Notes: generated by a model from the letters alone, not told the origin. 47,701 nucleotides of DNA from Qipengyuania gaetbuli (GCF_009827315.1 NZ_WTYF01000002.1:1-47701), one strand, 5' to 3'; positions 1-8,285 are shown, counted from the stretch's first letter. Numbers and translations: made by a program.

Positions 1-77
1 GGGTCGTTAGCCGCCCGTCCGCTCCTGGCACATCGCTAACTCGGCAAAACTGTCGCTAGATGGGTGAAAAGCGGACT
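1..77 (+). repeat. 88-bp intergenic repeat, copy 1 (cut by window start)
   Basis: Begins at consensus position 12 (GGGTCGTTAG) and runs to the 3' terminus GCGGACT at 71-77. The outer stem GTCCGCT (17-23) pairs with AGCGGAC (70-76). The first 11 bases lie outside the window. It is upstream of the kinase-like gene at 197 and belongs to the same family as the copies at 718, 8194, 37644, 38863, 40776, 42176, 44166, 47014 and 47685. Confidence 0.9.
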
Positions 78-196
78 TTGGGCAGCCGGGGCCTGAAGTT
101 GACTGCTATAGATGTTGGATTGCACGCGTAGGGGATGGCAGGTCGAACGAGTCGGCACGTCCATCACGTCCAAAACCATTCTAACCGGGGGTCAAT

Positions 197-694
197 TTGC
201 AGCGCGTTTTGATCATTGGACCCTGTGGCTCAGGCAAATCCACCCTTTCCCGGGAACTTGGGGGTCGGCTTCATCTTCCGATTTACCATATGGACCACTT
301 GGGCTGGCTACCCGGATGGGTAGAGACCGACAAACACGAGTTGAGAGAAAAACTGGGTGCGCTCGTAGCGACTGATCGCTGGCTGATCGAGGGTAATTAC
401 GGCAGCACGCTCGATCTCCGTCTTCCGAGAGCAGACGCGATAATCTACCTCGACTTTCCCATCGGCCTCTGCCTTTGGCGCCTGATGCTGAGAGTCTTCC
501 GACACCGTGGCACCACACGTCCGGACATGACCGAAGGCTGCCCGGAACGCTTTGACCTAGAGTTTTTCCTCTACGTCTTGTTCTGGAACCGGGGCCCGCG
601 TCCTCGCACAGAGCAGGCACTAGAAGGTCATCAGGCCAAGATAATTCGCCTGCGCGGACCAAAAGAGCTCAAGCGGTGGCTTGCGGCACTTTGA
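197..694 (+). CDS. P-loop kinase, adenylate-kinase/topology-modulation (FlaR-like) type
   Basis: A 165-residue cytoplasmic P-loop NTPase. The Walker A motif GPCGSGKST is at residues 8-16 and is followed by an AAA_18/adenylate-kinase-like fold (YHMDHLGWLPGW, then EGNYGSTLDLRLPRAD). Proteins of this type are annotated as DNA topology modulation protein or adenylate-kinase family; the substrate is unknown. The start is a TTG at 197 with a GGGGG stretch about 8 bases upstream as ribosome site. It stands alone between two copies of the 88-bp repeat (1-77 and 718-805). Family assignment is firm; the physiological role is not. Confidence 0.8.
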   Translation: MQRVLIIGPCGSGKSTLSRELGGRLHLPIYHMDHLGWLPGWVETDKHELREKLGALVATDRWLIEGNYGSTLDLRLPRADAIIYLDFPIGLCLWRLMLRVFRHRGTTRPDMTEGCPERFDLEFFLYVLFWNRGPRPRTEQALEGHQAKIIRLRGPKELKRWLAAL

Positions 695-717
695 CGCGGA
701 AGATGTCGATAAAATTG

Positions 718-805
718 TGTCCGCAACCGGGTCGTTAGCCGCCCGTCCGCTCCTGGCTCATCGTTAGCTCGGTGAAACGGTCACGAAGTGGGTGGGAAGC
801 GGACA
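718..805 (+). repeat. 88-bp intergenic repeat, copy 2 (full length)
   Basis: Full 88 bp with perfect 7-bp terminal inverted repeats, TGTCCGC (718-724) and GCGGACA (799-805). The 3' arm can also pair with the internal GTCCGCT at 745-751. It sits between two converging gene ends (694 and 821), where a structured RNA could end transcription. Confidence 0.92.
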
Positions 806-820
806 TTCTCCTAGCCCTTT

Positions 821-1123
821 TCAGCCAGAAGAGCCGGCATCCAGTGCAACGAGAGTGCTCTTTGCCGATCTAAGGCGAAGTGACCGCACGGGCGCGTAGT
901 CGGCACTATTGTACCAAGCCTTAAGCGCCGCCATGTTCGGAAACTCGATGATTACCATTCGATCAGGGGTCCAATCTCTTCCCGCTTCCAAAGTTTCTGG
1001 AATTGCGCCTCGAGACAAGAACCGGCCGCCAAAGTTCGTAATGAGTGGGAGGACCGCTCGTTTGTATTCTTCAAAAGATTCGGGGTCGGTGAGCGTTTCG
1101 TCGGCAATTAGATAGGCGGGCAT
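821..1123 (-). CDS. DUF1330 family protein
   Basis: A 100-residue small dimeric alpha/beta-barrel protein of the DUF1330 family. Family landmarks are the start MPAYLIADETLTDPESFEEY, then FGGRFLSRGA, RMVIIEFPNM and the conserved AWYNSADY segment. Function is not established for the family. A good ribosome site (GAGGAGAG) lies just upstream of the ATG at 1123. It is monocistronic, between repeat copy 2 and a degenerate copy at about 1197-1293. Confidence 0.85.
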   Translation of the reverse strand: MPAYLIADETLTDPESFEEYKRAVLPLITNFGGRFLSRGAIPETLEAGRDWTPDRMVIIEFPNMAALKAWYNSADYAPVRSLRLRSAKSTLVALDAGSSG

Positions 1124-1196
1124 ACGCTCTCCTCAGCAAATGCATTCCCTGAATTTCGAATTAGCCCGGGGTAGGTGCACTCGCAAGCGCCTCAGC

Positions 1197-1293
1197 CGGC
1201 GATAGCGGGTCAGCATTCTGACCGCTAATGACCTTTTTGCCTCCGCCGATTGCTGCCTCTTGCAGTGGGTTACCCCCTGGGGGGAAAGCAGAC
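1197..1293 (+). repeat. Degenerate copy of the 88-bp repeat
   Basis: The left part reads GATAGCGGGTC then TGACCGCT, and the right part CAGTGGGT then GGAAAGCAGACT, matching the consensus ends with a small insertion (TTACCCCCTGG). The middle carries CGCCGATTGCTGC (1244-1256), which is repeated exactly at 7801-7813 in another degenerate copy on the far side of the neighbouring operon. Assignment rests on alignment by eye. Confidence 0.5.
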
Positions 1294-1349
1294 TTTAGCT
1301 AGAGGCCGACCGGCATAAACAGCTTCAAGCAAAAACCAGCTCGACCATT

Positions 1350-3626
1350 TTACACTTGTGACTGAATCTTCGAACCATCGACCTTGAGCGGCCACCAGTT
1401 CCATCCTCCTGCAAGAGTCATCAATGCAGGACCAAGCAGAGAGCGGATGATCACGGCATCGACAATCACCGCCGTGGCTAGGCCAAGACCGGTCATCTGC
1501 AGTATCACTATCCCGGAAAAGGCGAATGCGCCGAACACCACAGCCATGATCAGTGCGGCGCCGGTTATGACGGAACCGGTCGCGGCCAGGCCTTCGACAA
1601 TGCTCAAAGCGTTGTCGCCGTGCCGCAGGAATGACTCTCTCATCCTGCTGATCAGGAAAATCTCATAGTCCATACTGAGACCGAAAAGTACTGCGAAGAT
1701 CACTATCGGGACGCTGGTCGGGACCAGCTCCGTGGGTTCTTCCAGCCCGAAGAGGGTCGCGCCGTACCCCAACTGGAATACGAAGACCACCATTCCATAG
1801 CCTGCACCAACCGACAGAAGATTAAGTAGCATCGCCTTGAGCGCTGCCACAGGGGCACGGAACAGGACCAGCAAGAGCATTCCCGTGGCTCCCAGCACTA
1901 TGCCCACGATTGCCGCGTAGCCATCTTTCATCCGCGCGTCGAAATCGTTGAAATACTGGGCTTGTCCACCGACTTCGACGAAAAGTGATCGATCATCGAG
2001 CCAATAGGGGATTTCATCGGCCAATTGTCGCAATTCCGCGAGATCGGTCTTGGTCGACGGGACAACGCGAAGCAGTATCTTGTCCTTGGCGTCATTTGTC
2101 ATTTGATCTGCGCTTGGCATGCCAAATGGCGTGTATCGTGTGCCGGGCGTAAGGCTCGGGCTGAGAACTTCGGACACGCGGGGATCGGTTCCGATCTTGG
2201 CAATGAACTGCGAAAGCGCTTCTGTTCGCTCAAGGGAGATGACCGGCCGGCCGGACGCGTCGGATACGATTATGAAAACGGGCGATACGAGCCCCTTGGC
2301 ACCGAGATCCTCAAGCATCGTCAGGCCCCGTGCGGATTCCAGCTCCTCGGGGAGGAAGTCGTCTTCCGGGAAGCCGAAGACAGTCTGCATTGCAGGGGCC
2401 GCGAGCAGGGCCATAATGCAGAGACTTGAGAAGATAGCCGTCAGGGGTCGTTTCACGACTATCTGACCCCACGAGGTCCAACGTGTGCCAGCTTGAGGAG
2501 GCATTCTGATGCGCAACATACGCGGCCAATCGAGCACGTTCGGAGCAATTAGAGAAAGAAGAGCAGGAAGGAGAGTGAGGGCGCTTGCGACACTGAAGAT
2601 GACAGCGCAAAGTCCGCCGAGCCCGATGGACCGTGTCTGCATCAAAGGCGTCAGGAGCAATCCTCCCATTCCTATCGCAACCACCGTGCCGCTATAGAGG
2701 ACGACCTTTCCGGAGTTCGCCATAGCCTTAAGCATCGCTGCCTCGCGCGCGATTTTGGCAGACTTGTGGTCACGGTCCGCCGCGTCATTCCCGAGCTCTC
2801 GGCGGTAGCGATGATAAATGAACAGCGCATAGTCGATCCCCAGCGCGAGAGAGATCATCGTCGTAATGCTCTGTGCGAGATTCGAAACTTCCCATTCCCC
2901 GGCAATAACCAAGATAGAAGCGAATGCTGCGGTTCGAGCGGCAATTGCCAAGACGATCGGGAGGATGGCTGACAGAATTGTTCCGAACGTTAGGAGAAGG
3001 ACTGTCGAAGTCAGGGGAATGGCTCTGAGCTCCGCGTCGGCGCTGTCGCGCGCGCTGAAGATATTGATATCGTAGGTCAGTGCAGCGCGACCAGTGATTG
3101 CCCATTCGAGATGCGACATTGAACTTGCGACATCGGAGAATAGGCGATCGATCTTGGCCCGGACCAGTGGGACCTGCTGCTCGGTTGCGAGTGAGTTATC
3201 CAAACGGAAGTTGATGATAAGGGCCTGCGTGCTTCCGTCCCCGCTATCCTCCACAATGTCTGTGGCGGGGATCACGCGGTCGATCGTTTCTAACTGGGCC
3301 AGAGTCTCATCGACACGTTCGGCGATCTCGTCAGCGGCGGCAGCCCGGCCGACAAGGTCTTGCGAGTGATAGACCAACACCAAGGATTGGCCCTCGCTGA
3401 CCTCGAATTCGGATACCAACTGAGAATCTACTCTTTGTGAGACGCTACCTTCGATCTTGCCCGATCCGCTGAGCAAACGATCCGACATTTGAGGAATAGC
3501 AAGGGCGGCTGCCAAGCAGACGATTGTCCAGCCAGCAATCACCAGCCAGGGTTTGCGCCAGCAAATCAGGCCAAGGCGTGCCACCCGATCGCTGGAGATG
3601 TCGCTCGAGCGAACCGCACTCTCCAT
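1350..3626 (-). CDS. MMPL/RND family membrane exporter
   Basis: A 758-residue inner-membrane transporter of the MMPL branch of the RND superfamily, normally driven by the proton gradient and often exporting lipids. It has two repeats, each with one transmembrane helix, a periplasmic loop and about five further helices. The two signature segments, LALGIDYALFIYHRYRR in the first half and GLSMDYEIFLISRMRE in the second, carry the paired Asp-Tyr residues of the proton relay. A good ribosome site (GGGAGGGA) precedes the ATG at 3626. It is the last gene of a five-gene operon and follows the GNAT gene by 12 bp, so its likely cargo is the lipid or hydrocarbon made by the upstream enzymes (inference). 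No membrane-fusion or outer-membrane partner is present. Confidence 0.88.
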   Translation of the reverse strand: MESAVRSSDISSDRVARLGLICWRKPWLVIAGWTIVCLAAALAIPQMSDRLLSGSGKIEGSVSQRVDSQLVSEFEVSEGQSLVLVYHSQDLVGRAAAADEIAERVDETLAQLETIDRVIPATDIVEDSGDGSTQALIINFRLDNSLATEQQVPLVRAKIDRLFSDVASSMSHLEWAITGRAALTYDINIFSARDSADAELRAIPLTSTVLLLTFGTILSAILPIVLAIAARTAAFASILVIAGEWEVSNLAQSITTMISLALGIDYALFIYHRYRRELGNDAADRDHKSAKIAREAAMLKAMANSGKVVLYSGTVVAIGMGGLLLTPLMQTRSIGLGGLCAVIFSVASALTLLPALLSLIAPNVLDWPRMLRIRMPPQAGTRWTSWGQIVVKRPLTAIFSSLCIMALLAAPAMQTVFGFPEDDFLPEELESARGLTMLEDLGAKGLVSPVFIIVSDASGRPVISLERTEALSQFIAKIGTDPRVSEVLSPSLTPGTRYTPFGMPSADQMTNDAKDKILLRVVPSTKTDLAELRQLADEIPYWLDDRSLFVEVGGQAQYFNDFDARMKDGYAAIVGIVLGATGMLLLVLFRAPVAALKAMLLNLLSVGAGYGMVVFVFQLGYGATLFGLEEPTELVPTSVPIVIFAVLFGLSMDYEIFLISRMRESFLRHGDNALSIVEGLAATGSVITGAALIMAVVFGAFAFSGIVILQMTGLGLATAVIVDAVIIRSLLGPALMTLAGGWNWWPLKVDGSKIQSQV

Positions 3627-3638
3627 CCGAGTCCCTCC

Positions 3639-4673
3639 CTAGATGTCCCGTGGATCGACTACCGGTCCGGGAAGGAGCAGCGGTCGGCCTGCGAGCTCCC
3701 GCGCCATAATCGAAAACGGAATGAGGGGCGCAAATACTTTGGGCACATCCCGCCACAATGCACCCGGGAGTAAAGATTGAGGTGGCAGGAGGATGTGACA
3801 ATGATCGACATTCGCCGCCCGCCCCTTCTGCGCTATTGCAGAAAACAGCTTGCGGGCAGCGGTTTCATCCGCCGCGTGACCATCGAACACGAGCCATGAT
3901 CGGAGCGTTCCGCCGATTTTTGGCACATGCGGCATGCCGATCCGGCGCGCCAGACTCCCGCCGAAGAACTTGCTGGCTAGCTTGAGGGGTGTCGGCAGCC
4001 CGACAACAACTTCTTCGAGTATATCCTTGGTCGTCCAGATGGAGCAGCTTGCGGCGGGGCCTGAAGCGCAACGGAATGAACCAATCATCTGGTCGGAGTC
4101 GAAAGCTTCGCAAGCATGGCATTGCAGCACGGCGTCCTTACGAAACCGGAGGTAGCTGGCTCGTGTCTCCTCTGCAGGCACAACTACCAGGTCATCTGCT
4201 CCACTTCGACGGAAAGTGGGATAGGCGAGCAGGCTGAACGCTGGCGCCGAGTCTGCGCCGATCCATTCCCGCGCCATCGCCTGGATCGCGCGGTTGTCTC
4301 CCATTGAATAGGCGATCCCGATTTCTGCCTTCGGCTTTGCCCACTCGATCAGCGTTTCGGTTAGCAGACGACCGACCCCTTCGCGGCGGTAAGCCGGATC
4401 GACCCTGAAGTCGTAAAGCATGAGAGAACGTGTCTCTGAACCTTCCCAGCTCACGTCCTTGATCGCCCCGCCACCGACCGCGATCAGTTGGCCCCTGTGC
4501 CATGCGCCGATAAGTCTGGCTTCAGGAAACGCATCCGTCCTTCGGCGAAATGATTCCCGCTCAAACACGATTCTGAACGCACGCCCCTGAGGGCACCGGC
4601 GTTCCAATTCCAGAGCAGCGCTGTCTTCATGTGGGCCGACTTCCCGAACGCGGATGTCGGCTGCGGCCATCAT
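3639..4673 (-). CDS. GNAT-family acyltransferase, two-part
   Basis: 344 residues. The N-terminal half (about residues 5-150) is a GNAT fold with the acyl-CoA pyrophosphate loop RREGVGRLLTE. The C-terminal half (about 170-344) is related neither to that fold nor to anything I recognise. The first ATG overlaps the stop of the upstream BtaA-like gene by 4 bp, so translation is coupled. GNAT enzymes transfer acyl groups to amines; next to an enzyme that adds an amino-acid headgroup to a lipid, N-acylation of that headgroup is a reasonable guess. No substrate is shown by the sequence. Confidence 0.78.
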   Translation of the reverse strand: MMAAADIRVREVGPHEDSAALELERRCPQGRAFRIVFERESFRRRTDAFPEARLIGAWHRGQLIAVGGGAIKDVSWEGSETRSLMLYDFRVDPAYRREGVGRLLTETLIEWAKPKAEIGIAYSMGDNRAIQAMAREWIGADSAPAFSLLAYPTFRRSGADDLVVVPAEETRASYLRFRKDAVLQCHACEAFDSDQMIGSFRCASGPAASCSIWTTKDILEEVVVGLPTPLKLASKFFGGSLARRIGMPHVPKIGGTLRSWLVFDGHAADETAARKLFSAIAQKGRAANVDHCHILLPPQSLLPGALWRDVPKVFAPLIPFSIMARELAGRPLLLPGPVVDPRDI

Positions 4674-5770
4674 GCAAGGGAGCCCGCTTCGAAATGCGAA
4701 TAGATGAAGCCTCGATCAGATGCCCTTAAAACGTCCGATAATTCGGGATCGACATTGAAGCGATAGTCCTGGCCGAAGCGCCTGGGAGCGAGCAGATTGC
4801 GGTGAGCGATCCTGGCACCTGGCTTCGCAACCCTGACGATTTCATCTTTTGCCACTTCGAAGACATCAACCGGGCTATATTCGAACACATTCGACAACGC
4901 GAAGGCGTCGATTGAATTATCGGCCAGCGCGCGCAGACCATCCTCGATGCCTGCAGTGACGACTTGGACTCGATTGATCCGCTCGCGAATGGTAGCGAAA
5001 TTCTCTTCCTGGAGGTAGGTGGGCATCGAATTTCCGGAATAGCGCCCGAGCAGGATCTGGGAGAGGAAGTAATTCTCGCGAGCCGGAAGGCGGGTTAGAA
5101 CATGCTGGGCCAGGCCGGTAAAATGGCGCCCGAAATCGGCAGCTTCCGAATCCGCGAACCACGTCGGATCAAGGCGGTTACCTAGCAGGGCCTTGCTACA
5201 GCCGATCCTCATCAGCGCCCGCCAGCGCCAGCCATCCCACTGCTCTTCGTAGAATGCAGGTTGTTGGCCAGGTTCAAGTTCGAACAGACGGCTCATCGTT
5301 TTGCTCCCCACTGCCAGCGCAATGATCCGGCGCAGAATGGCAAAGTATCGCTCGAACCCTCCTTGCGTCAGCAGGCCGGCTTCAAACCAGCTCTCGCGCG
5401 CATCAAAGAAATTGCGGGCTGACAGCGAAATGGTGTCCCGAACGATCCGATATTTTTCAAAGGAGTTCGAAGTGCCGTCGACGCCCAGAAGCCGAATTAG
5501 GCCGGGATAATCAAGATGCACGAATGCCGCTCGCTTCAGCTCGAAGAGATACGCTTGCGCAGGGTTGATATCGACAGCTACGATCCTCGCCGGATCGTCA
5601 AGAAGCAGATCAAGTACGTTGTCGCCACCTGAAGTGATCGCGACAACGTCGTCTCCCGATCTGATCCGCAAGGCCTTGCGATCGCATTCCGGATCTTCCC
5701 AGGACTGGGCGAACATGAGCCTTCCACCATAAGGAGTTGCCTCGGTCACATGCACCTTTCTGCGAGCCAA
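4670..5770 (-). CDS. btaA-like: DUF3419 / BtaA-like SAM:lipid 3-amino-3-carboxypropyl transferase
   Basis: 366 residues, DUF3419 family. In betaine-lipid synthesis BtaA moves the aminocarboxypropyl group of S-adenosylmethionine onto diacylglycerol, giving diacylglyceryl homoserine. The N-terminal signature is clear: MFAQSWEDPECDRKAL, then VVAITSGGDNVLDLLLDDP and IVAVDINPAQAYLFELK (the SAM-binding region), with NVFEYSP near residue 305. The 5' end overlaps the reductase gene. The longest frame begins with TTG at 5770; GTG codons at 5755 and 5749, just after AGAAAGG, are equally plausible starts. No btaB N-methyltransferase is nearby, so the product may stop at homoserine lipid or be modified by the following GNAT. 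The acceptor lipid is unproven. Confidence 0.82.
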   Translation of the reverse strand: MARRKVHVTEATPYGGRLMFAQSWEDPECDRKALRIRSGDDVVAITSGGDNVLDLLLDDPARIVAVDINPAQAYLFELKRAAFVHLDYPGLIRLLGVDGTSNSFEKYRIVRDTISLSARNFFDARESWFEAGLLTQGGFERYFAILRRIIALAVGSKTMSRLFELEPGQQPAFYEEQWDGWRWRALMRIGCSKALLGNRLDPTWFADSEAADFGRHFTGLAQHVLTRLPARENYFLSQILLGRYSGNSMPTYLQEENFATIRERINRVQVVTAGIEDGLRALADNSIDAFALSNVFEYSPVDVFEVAKDEIVRVAKPGARIAHRNLLAPRRFGQDYRFNVDPELSDVLRASDRGFIYSHFEAGSLA

Positions 5771-6822
5771 AGACCAGCGTCATTGAACAAGGGAGCTGGC
5801 GACACGCCATGCGTCGAGGCCAGCGCCCAAATTTCGTCGATCCGTTGCGGGGTAATTCGGCCTCGCCCCTGCGAAAACGGCTCGTACCTGCCGGCTAGGG
5901 CGAGCACCGCACCTTCAAGCATGCAGCCGTGAGCTATGCCTTGTTGAGGAAAGCGATAGAACTGCTCAAGCATGCCATCGTGGCTAGGTAGACCTCCCGA
6001 TATTTCACCCATGCCACCGTGGAACAGGTGAACTCCTTGCGGAACGCGAGCAGCAAGGTTTTTAGGGTAACCTGCATCGCAAAGGAGCGTGCCTGGCCTG
6101 CACTTGTCGAGCGGAAAGGGATTGTCGGTTGTGCTTGCGGCTGCAACCACCAGCGTGGCTTGTGACAGTGCCGCAGCCACATCATAGGCGATCTCAACCC
6201 TGCCTTCACCCGACAAGATAGCTCTTTCCCGCTCGAGCCGTTGGCGATTGCGAGCTGCAAGGGTGAGGCTCCTGCAGCGACCGGCAAGCCAGCGCGAAAC
6301 ACCGGATCCGATATCCCCGCTGGCTCCGATCACCAGCACGTCTTCCGTCGATAGGTTGCGACCAAGGCCTGATAATGCCCGCTCGATGCCGCGAACGATC
6401 AGCGCCGCTGTCAGCGTATTGCCGCTCGTCAGCGCAGGCGCGTCGGCAGGAATCTTCGCGCCTGCTTCCACAAAGATGGACGTGAAACCGCCTAAAGTTG
6501 CAACCTGAGCGCCCTCCTTAGATGCAACCGCGATCGCTTGCTCCACCTTTTGCAGGACGCTCTTTCCCGGCCTTCCGTTCAGTTCGTCCGGTCTGATGAA
6601 AGTTTCGATATAGATCGACTCGATCCCCTCGCTCCCATTGGAAGCGCCCACTCGAAAGCGGCTGGTTACACGAGGAGGCAGGCTGTCCATCAGCGAAAGA
6701 AGCGCTGCGCGGGAAACCGGCTTCGCTCCAGCTCGTTCTCGTTGCCGCATGCCATCGACCATCGCTGCTATAGAGGGCCAGTCCTGCTGGTGCCCTATGG
6801 CCGCGAAGGTTGGTCGGCCCAT
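5746..6822 (-). CDS. aar: Long-chain acyl-ACP reductase homologue (fatty-aldehyde forming)
   Basis: 358 residues. A close structural match to cyanobacterial acyl-ACP reductase, which reduces fatty acyl-ACP to a fatty aldehyde with NADPH. Shared blocks are ALGGFTSI-like (TLGGFTSI, 109-116), TSGNTLTAA (132-140), the nucleotide-binding VIGASGDIGS (164-173) followed by RWL, DAGYPKNL (249-256), and C300 in AHGCMLEGAVL, which aligns with the catalytic cysteine of the Synechococcus enzyme (ACFAEAMLL); SQGRGRIT (317-324) matches the C-terminal SWGRNQIT. It starts 4 bp after the stop of the ADO homologue and overlaps the BtaA-like gene by about 25 bp. Together with the ADO gene it forms the two-step alkane pathway known from cyanobacteria. 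Confidence 0.88.
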   Translation of the reverse strand: MGRPTFAAIGHQQDWPSIAAMVDGMRQRERAGAKPVSRAALLSLMDSLPPRVTSRFRVGASNGSEGIESIYIETFIRPDELNGRPGKSVLQKVEQAIAVASKEGAQVATLGGFTSIFVEAGAKIPADAPALTSGNTLTAALIVRGIERALSGLGRNLSTEDVLVIGASGDIGSGVSRWLAGRCRSLTLAARNRQRLERERAILSGEGRVEIAYDVAAALSQATLVVAAASTTDNPFPLDKCRPGTLLCDAGYPKNLAARVPQGVHLFHGGMGEISGGLPSHDGMLEQFYRFPQQGIAHGCMLEGAVLALAGRYEPFSQGRGRITPQRIDEIWALASTHGVSPAPLFNDAGLWLAERCM

Positions 6823-6826
6823 TGCG

Positions 6827-7567
6827 TTACAGCGGCAGCCGAGAAACCCAGGCTAGGCTCCGTTCGCCCGGAATGCCGAGGGAGTCGAGGGATTCAAGAT
6901 AGTGTCGCAGGGCGCGCCCACGCAATTTGCTGCGTTCAAGGCCAACCTCGGGTAGCGATTGTTTTACGCAATTCCCTGCGCACAGACCGCAGTGCGCATC
7001 CTCGCCCTCCTCACCGGCCAGCATCTCGGCGATGGCGAACATGACCTCGTCGTGGACAGCTTCCACAAGGTCGGCAAACCCCTCCGGGTCGCGTGAAGCG
7101 GCGATCGATAAATGGTCGAGCCCGGCATCGACGTGATGCGCTTCTTCCTTCGCCGTAACCGCAAAGACTTTGGCGATGCGCTTATCCGGCAATTTACCGA
7201 GTTCCGAATATAGAGCCACGGCCATGGATTCGAGCATGACCTCTTGGATCAGCAGGCAGGCGATCAGATTGCCCTCAGTTGCATACCGCAAGAATGCGGC
7301 TCTGACCTGACCCCATCTTAGTGCGCCAGGGTTGACGATCGTCTCAAGCCCGCATTCCTTTGCAACTTGCCGGAAATTCTCCGCGTGACGAAGCTCGGCG
7401 GCGGCATGGCGCACCGCAGCAGTCTGTCCGCCGATGTCTGGAGCAAGCGTCGCAAGGGATGCATAGTTCAACATGCCAACCAACTCGCCGGTAATCGCCT
7501 GCGAAAGGAGATCGCCATAGATTTGGCTGAGATCACGTTCGATTTGGATTCCGGGCGCACTTTCCAT
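6827..7567 (-). CDS. ado: Aldehyde-deformylating oxygenase (ADO) homologue, ferritin-like diiron
   Basis: 246 residues (cyanobacterial ADO is about 231). ADO turns fatty aldehydes into alkanes plus formate. All six diiron ligands are present at ADO spacing: E28, E58-x2-H61, E113, E142-x2-H145. From H61 to E113 is 52 residues and from E113 to E142 is 29, the same as in cyanobacterial ADO. Other shared blocks are EGNLIACLLIQ (98-108; EGKVVTCLLIQ in ADO) and ESMAVALY (ECFAIAAY). A C-terminal cluster C193-x2-C196-x3-C200 is not part of the canonical enzyme. The ATG at 7567 has a strong GAGGGGGAG ribosome site, and the gene heads the operon. Orthology is well supported; hydrocarbon production is untested, and related ferritin-like proteins can do other oxidations. 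Confidence 0.85.
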   Translation of the reverse strand: MESAPGIQIERDLSQIYGDLLSQAITGELVGMLNYASLATLAPDIGGQTAAVRHAAAELRHAENFRQVAKECGLETIVNPGALRWGQVRAAFLRYATEGNLIACLLIQEVMLESMAVALYSELGKLPDKRIAKVFAVTAKEEAHHVDAGLDHLSIAASRDPEGFADLVEAVHDEVMFAIAEMLAGEEGEDAHCGLCAGNCVKQSLPEVGLERSKLRGRALRHYLESLDSLGIPGERSLAWVSRLPL

Positions 7568-7766
7568 GACAACTCCCCCTCACACACCAACGCGCAAACC
7601 CTGCACATCGACGCCCAACCATATCCGCCCCAATTGGAGAGCAAGGAGTCGTCTGGTAGATTATTCTCGCAAATCGTTGAGGATGTGAAGAAGGAAATTT
7701 GGCCCGATCTTGCTGCCCTTTTTTGCGTCAAGTTTTACTGACCTGTGAACCCCGGAGCTTCATGAA

Positions 7767-7842
7767 TGTCCATAATCGGGGCTAGCCGCTGACCGCTCCT
7801 CGCCGATTGCTGCTTCGCCGATTTAGCCTTGAATGGGAAAAC
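7767..7842 (+). repeat. Degenerate copy of the 88-bp repeat
   Basis: Starts TGTCCATAATCGGGG, then CTAGCCG and GACCGCTCCT, which follow consensus positions 1-36. The right half has decayed (GAATGGGAAAAC). It shares CGCCGATTGCTGC (7801-7813) with the degenerate copy at 1197-1293. It lies in the promoter region of the ADO operon. Confidence 0.5.
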
Positions 7843-7858
7843 CTAAGTCGACTGACGC

Positions 7859-8131
7859 TTACCTCTCAGTGGTTGGGTCAATAACCTTTGAAATTTCGGT
7901 AATCTTGGTGGCGGGAAAGCCCGAACGTGCAGCGTGTTCGTGGATGCGCTCTTCGCTCTCGGCAAGATAGATGCAGAAAGTCTTCCCATCGGCCACGTAT
8001 GAATGCTCCCATTGTATATTGGGAATCTCTGCGAGGGCTGCATTGGAGGCCTTGGCGGCTCCACCGAGTTCGTCTTGGTTCATTTTGCCTACACCAGGCA
8101 AATCGCGCTCGATAACGTATCGCTTAAGCAT
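7859..8131 (-). CDS. DUF4242 (SCO4226-like) protein
   Basis: 90 residues beginning MLKRYVIERDLPGVGKM, typical of the DUF4242 family of small ferredoxin-fold proteins (the S. coelicolor member SCO4226 binds nickel). Further family features are WEHSYVADGKTFCIY and the C-terminal HAARSGFPATKI. The start at 8131 is chosen because AGAAGGAGAG lies directly upstream; an in-frame upstream extension runs into the repeat at 8194-8281 and is rejected. The gene faces the ADO operon promoter region and is transcribed towards it. Cellular role unknown. Confidence 0.82.
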   Translation of the reverse strand: MLKRYVIERDLPGVGKMNQDELGGAAKASNAALAEIPNIQWEHSYVADGKTFCIYLAESEERIHEHAARSGFPATKITEISKVIDPTTER

Positions 8132-8193
8132 ATGGGCTCTCCTTCTGCCGTTCACGCGACCGCTCTTTCGCGCAATATGAACTAAGCAATTCC

Positions 8194-8281
8194 CGGCTGC
8201 AATCGGGTCGTTAATTGCCATTCCGCTCCTGGCATGGCGATAGCTCGGTAAAACAGGCGCGTCGTGGGTGGAAAGCGGACA
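8194..8281 (+). repeat. 88-bp intergenic repeat, copy 3
   Basis: Exactly 88 bp, with GCAATCGGGTCG near the left end and GGTGGAAAGCGGACA at the right. The outer stem is TCCGCT (8222-8227) with AGCGGA (8274-8279). The inner stem is damaged (CATGGCGA versus GTCGTGGG). Confidence 0.88.
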
Positions 8282-8285
8282 TTCT

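Noticed and set aside
2025..2466. Antisense frames within the MMPL gene
   Set aside because: Shadows of a well-supported transporter; no features of their own.
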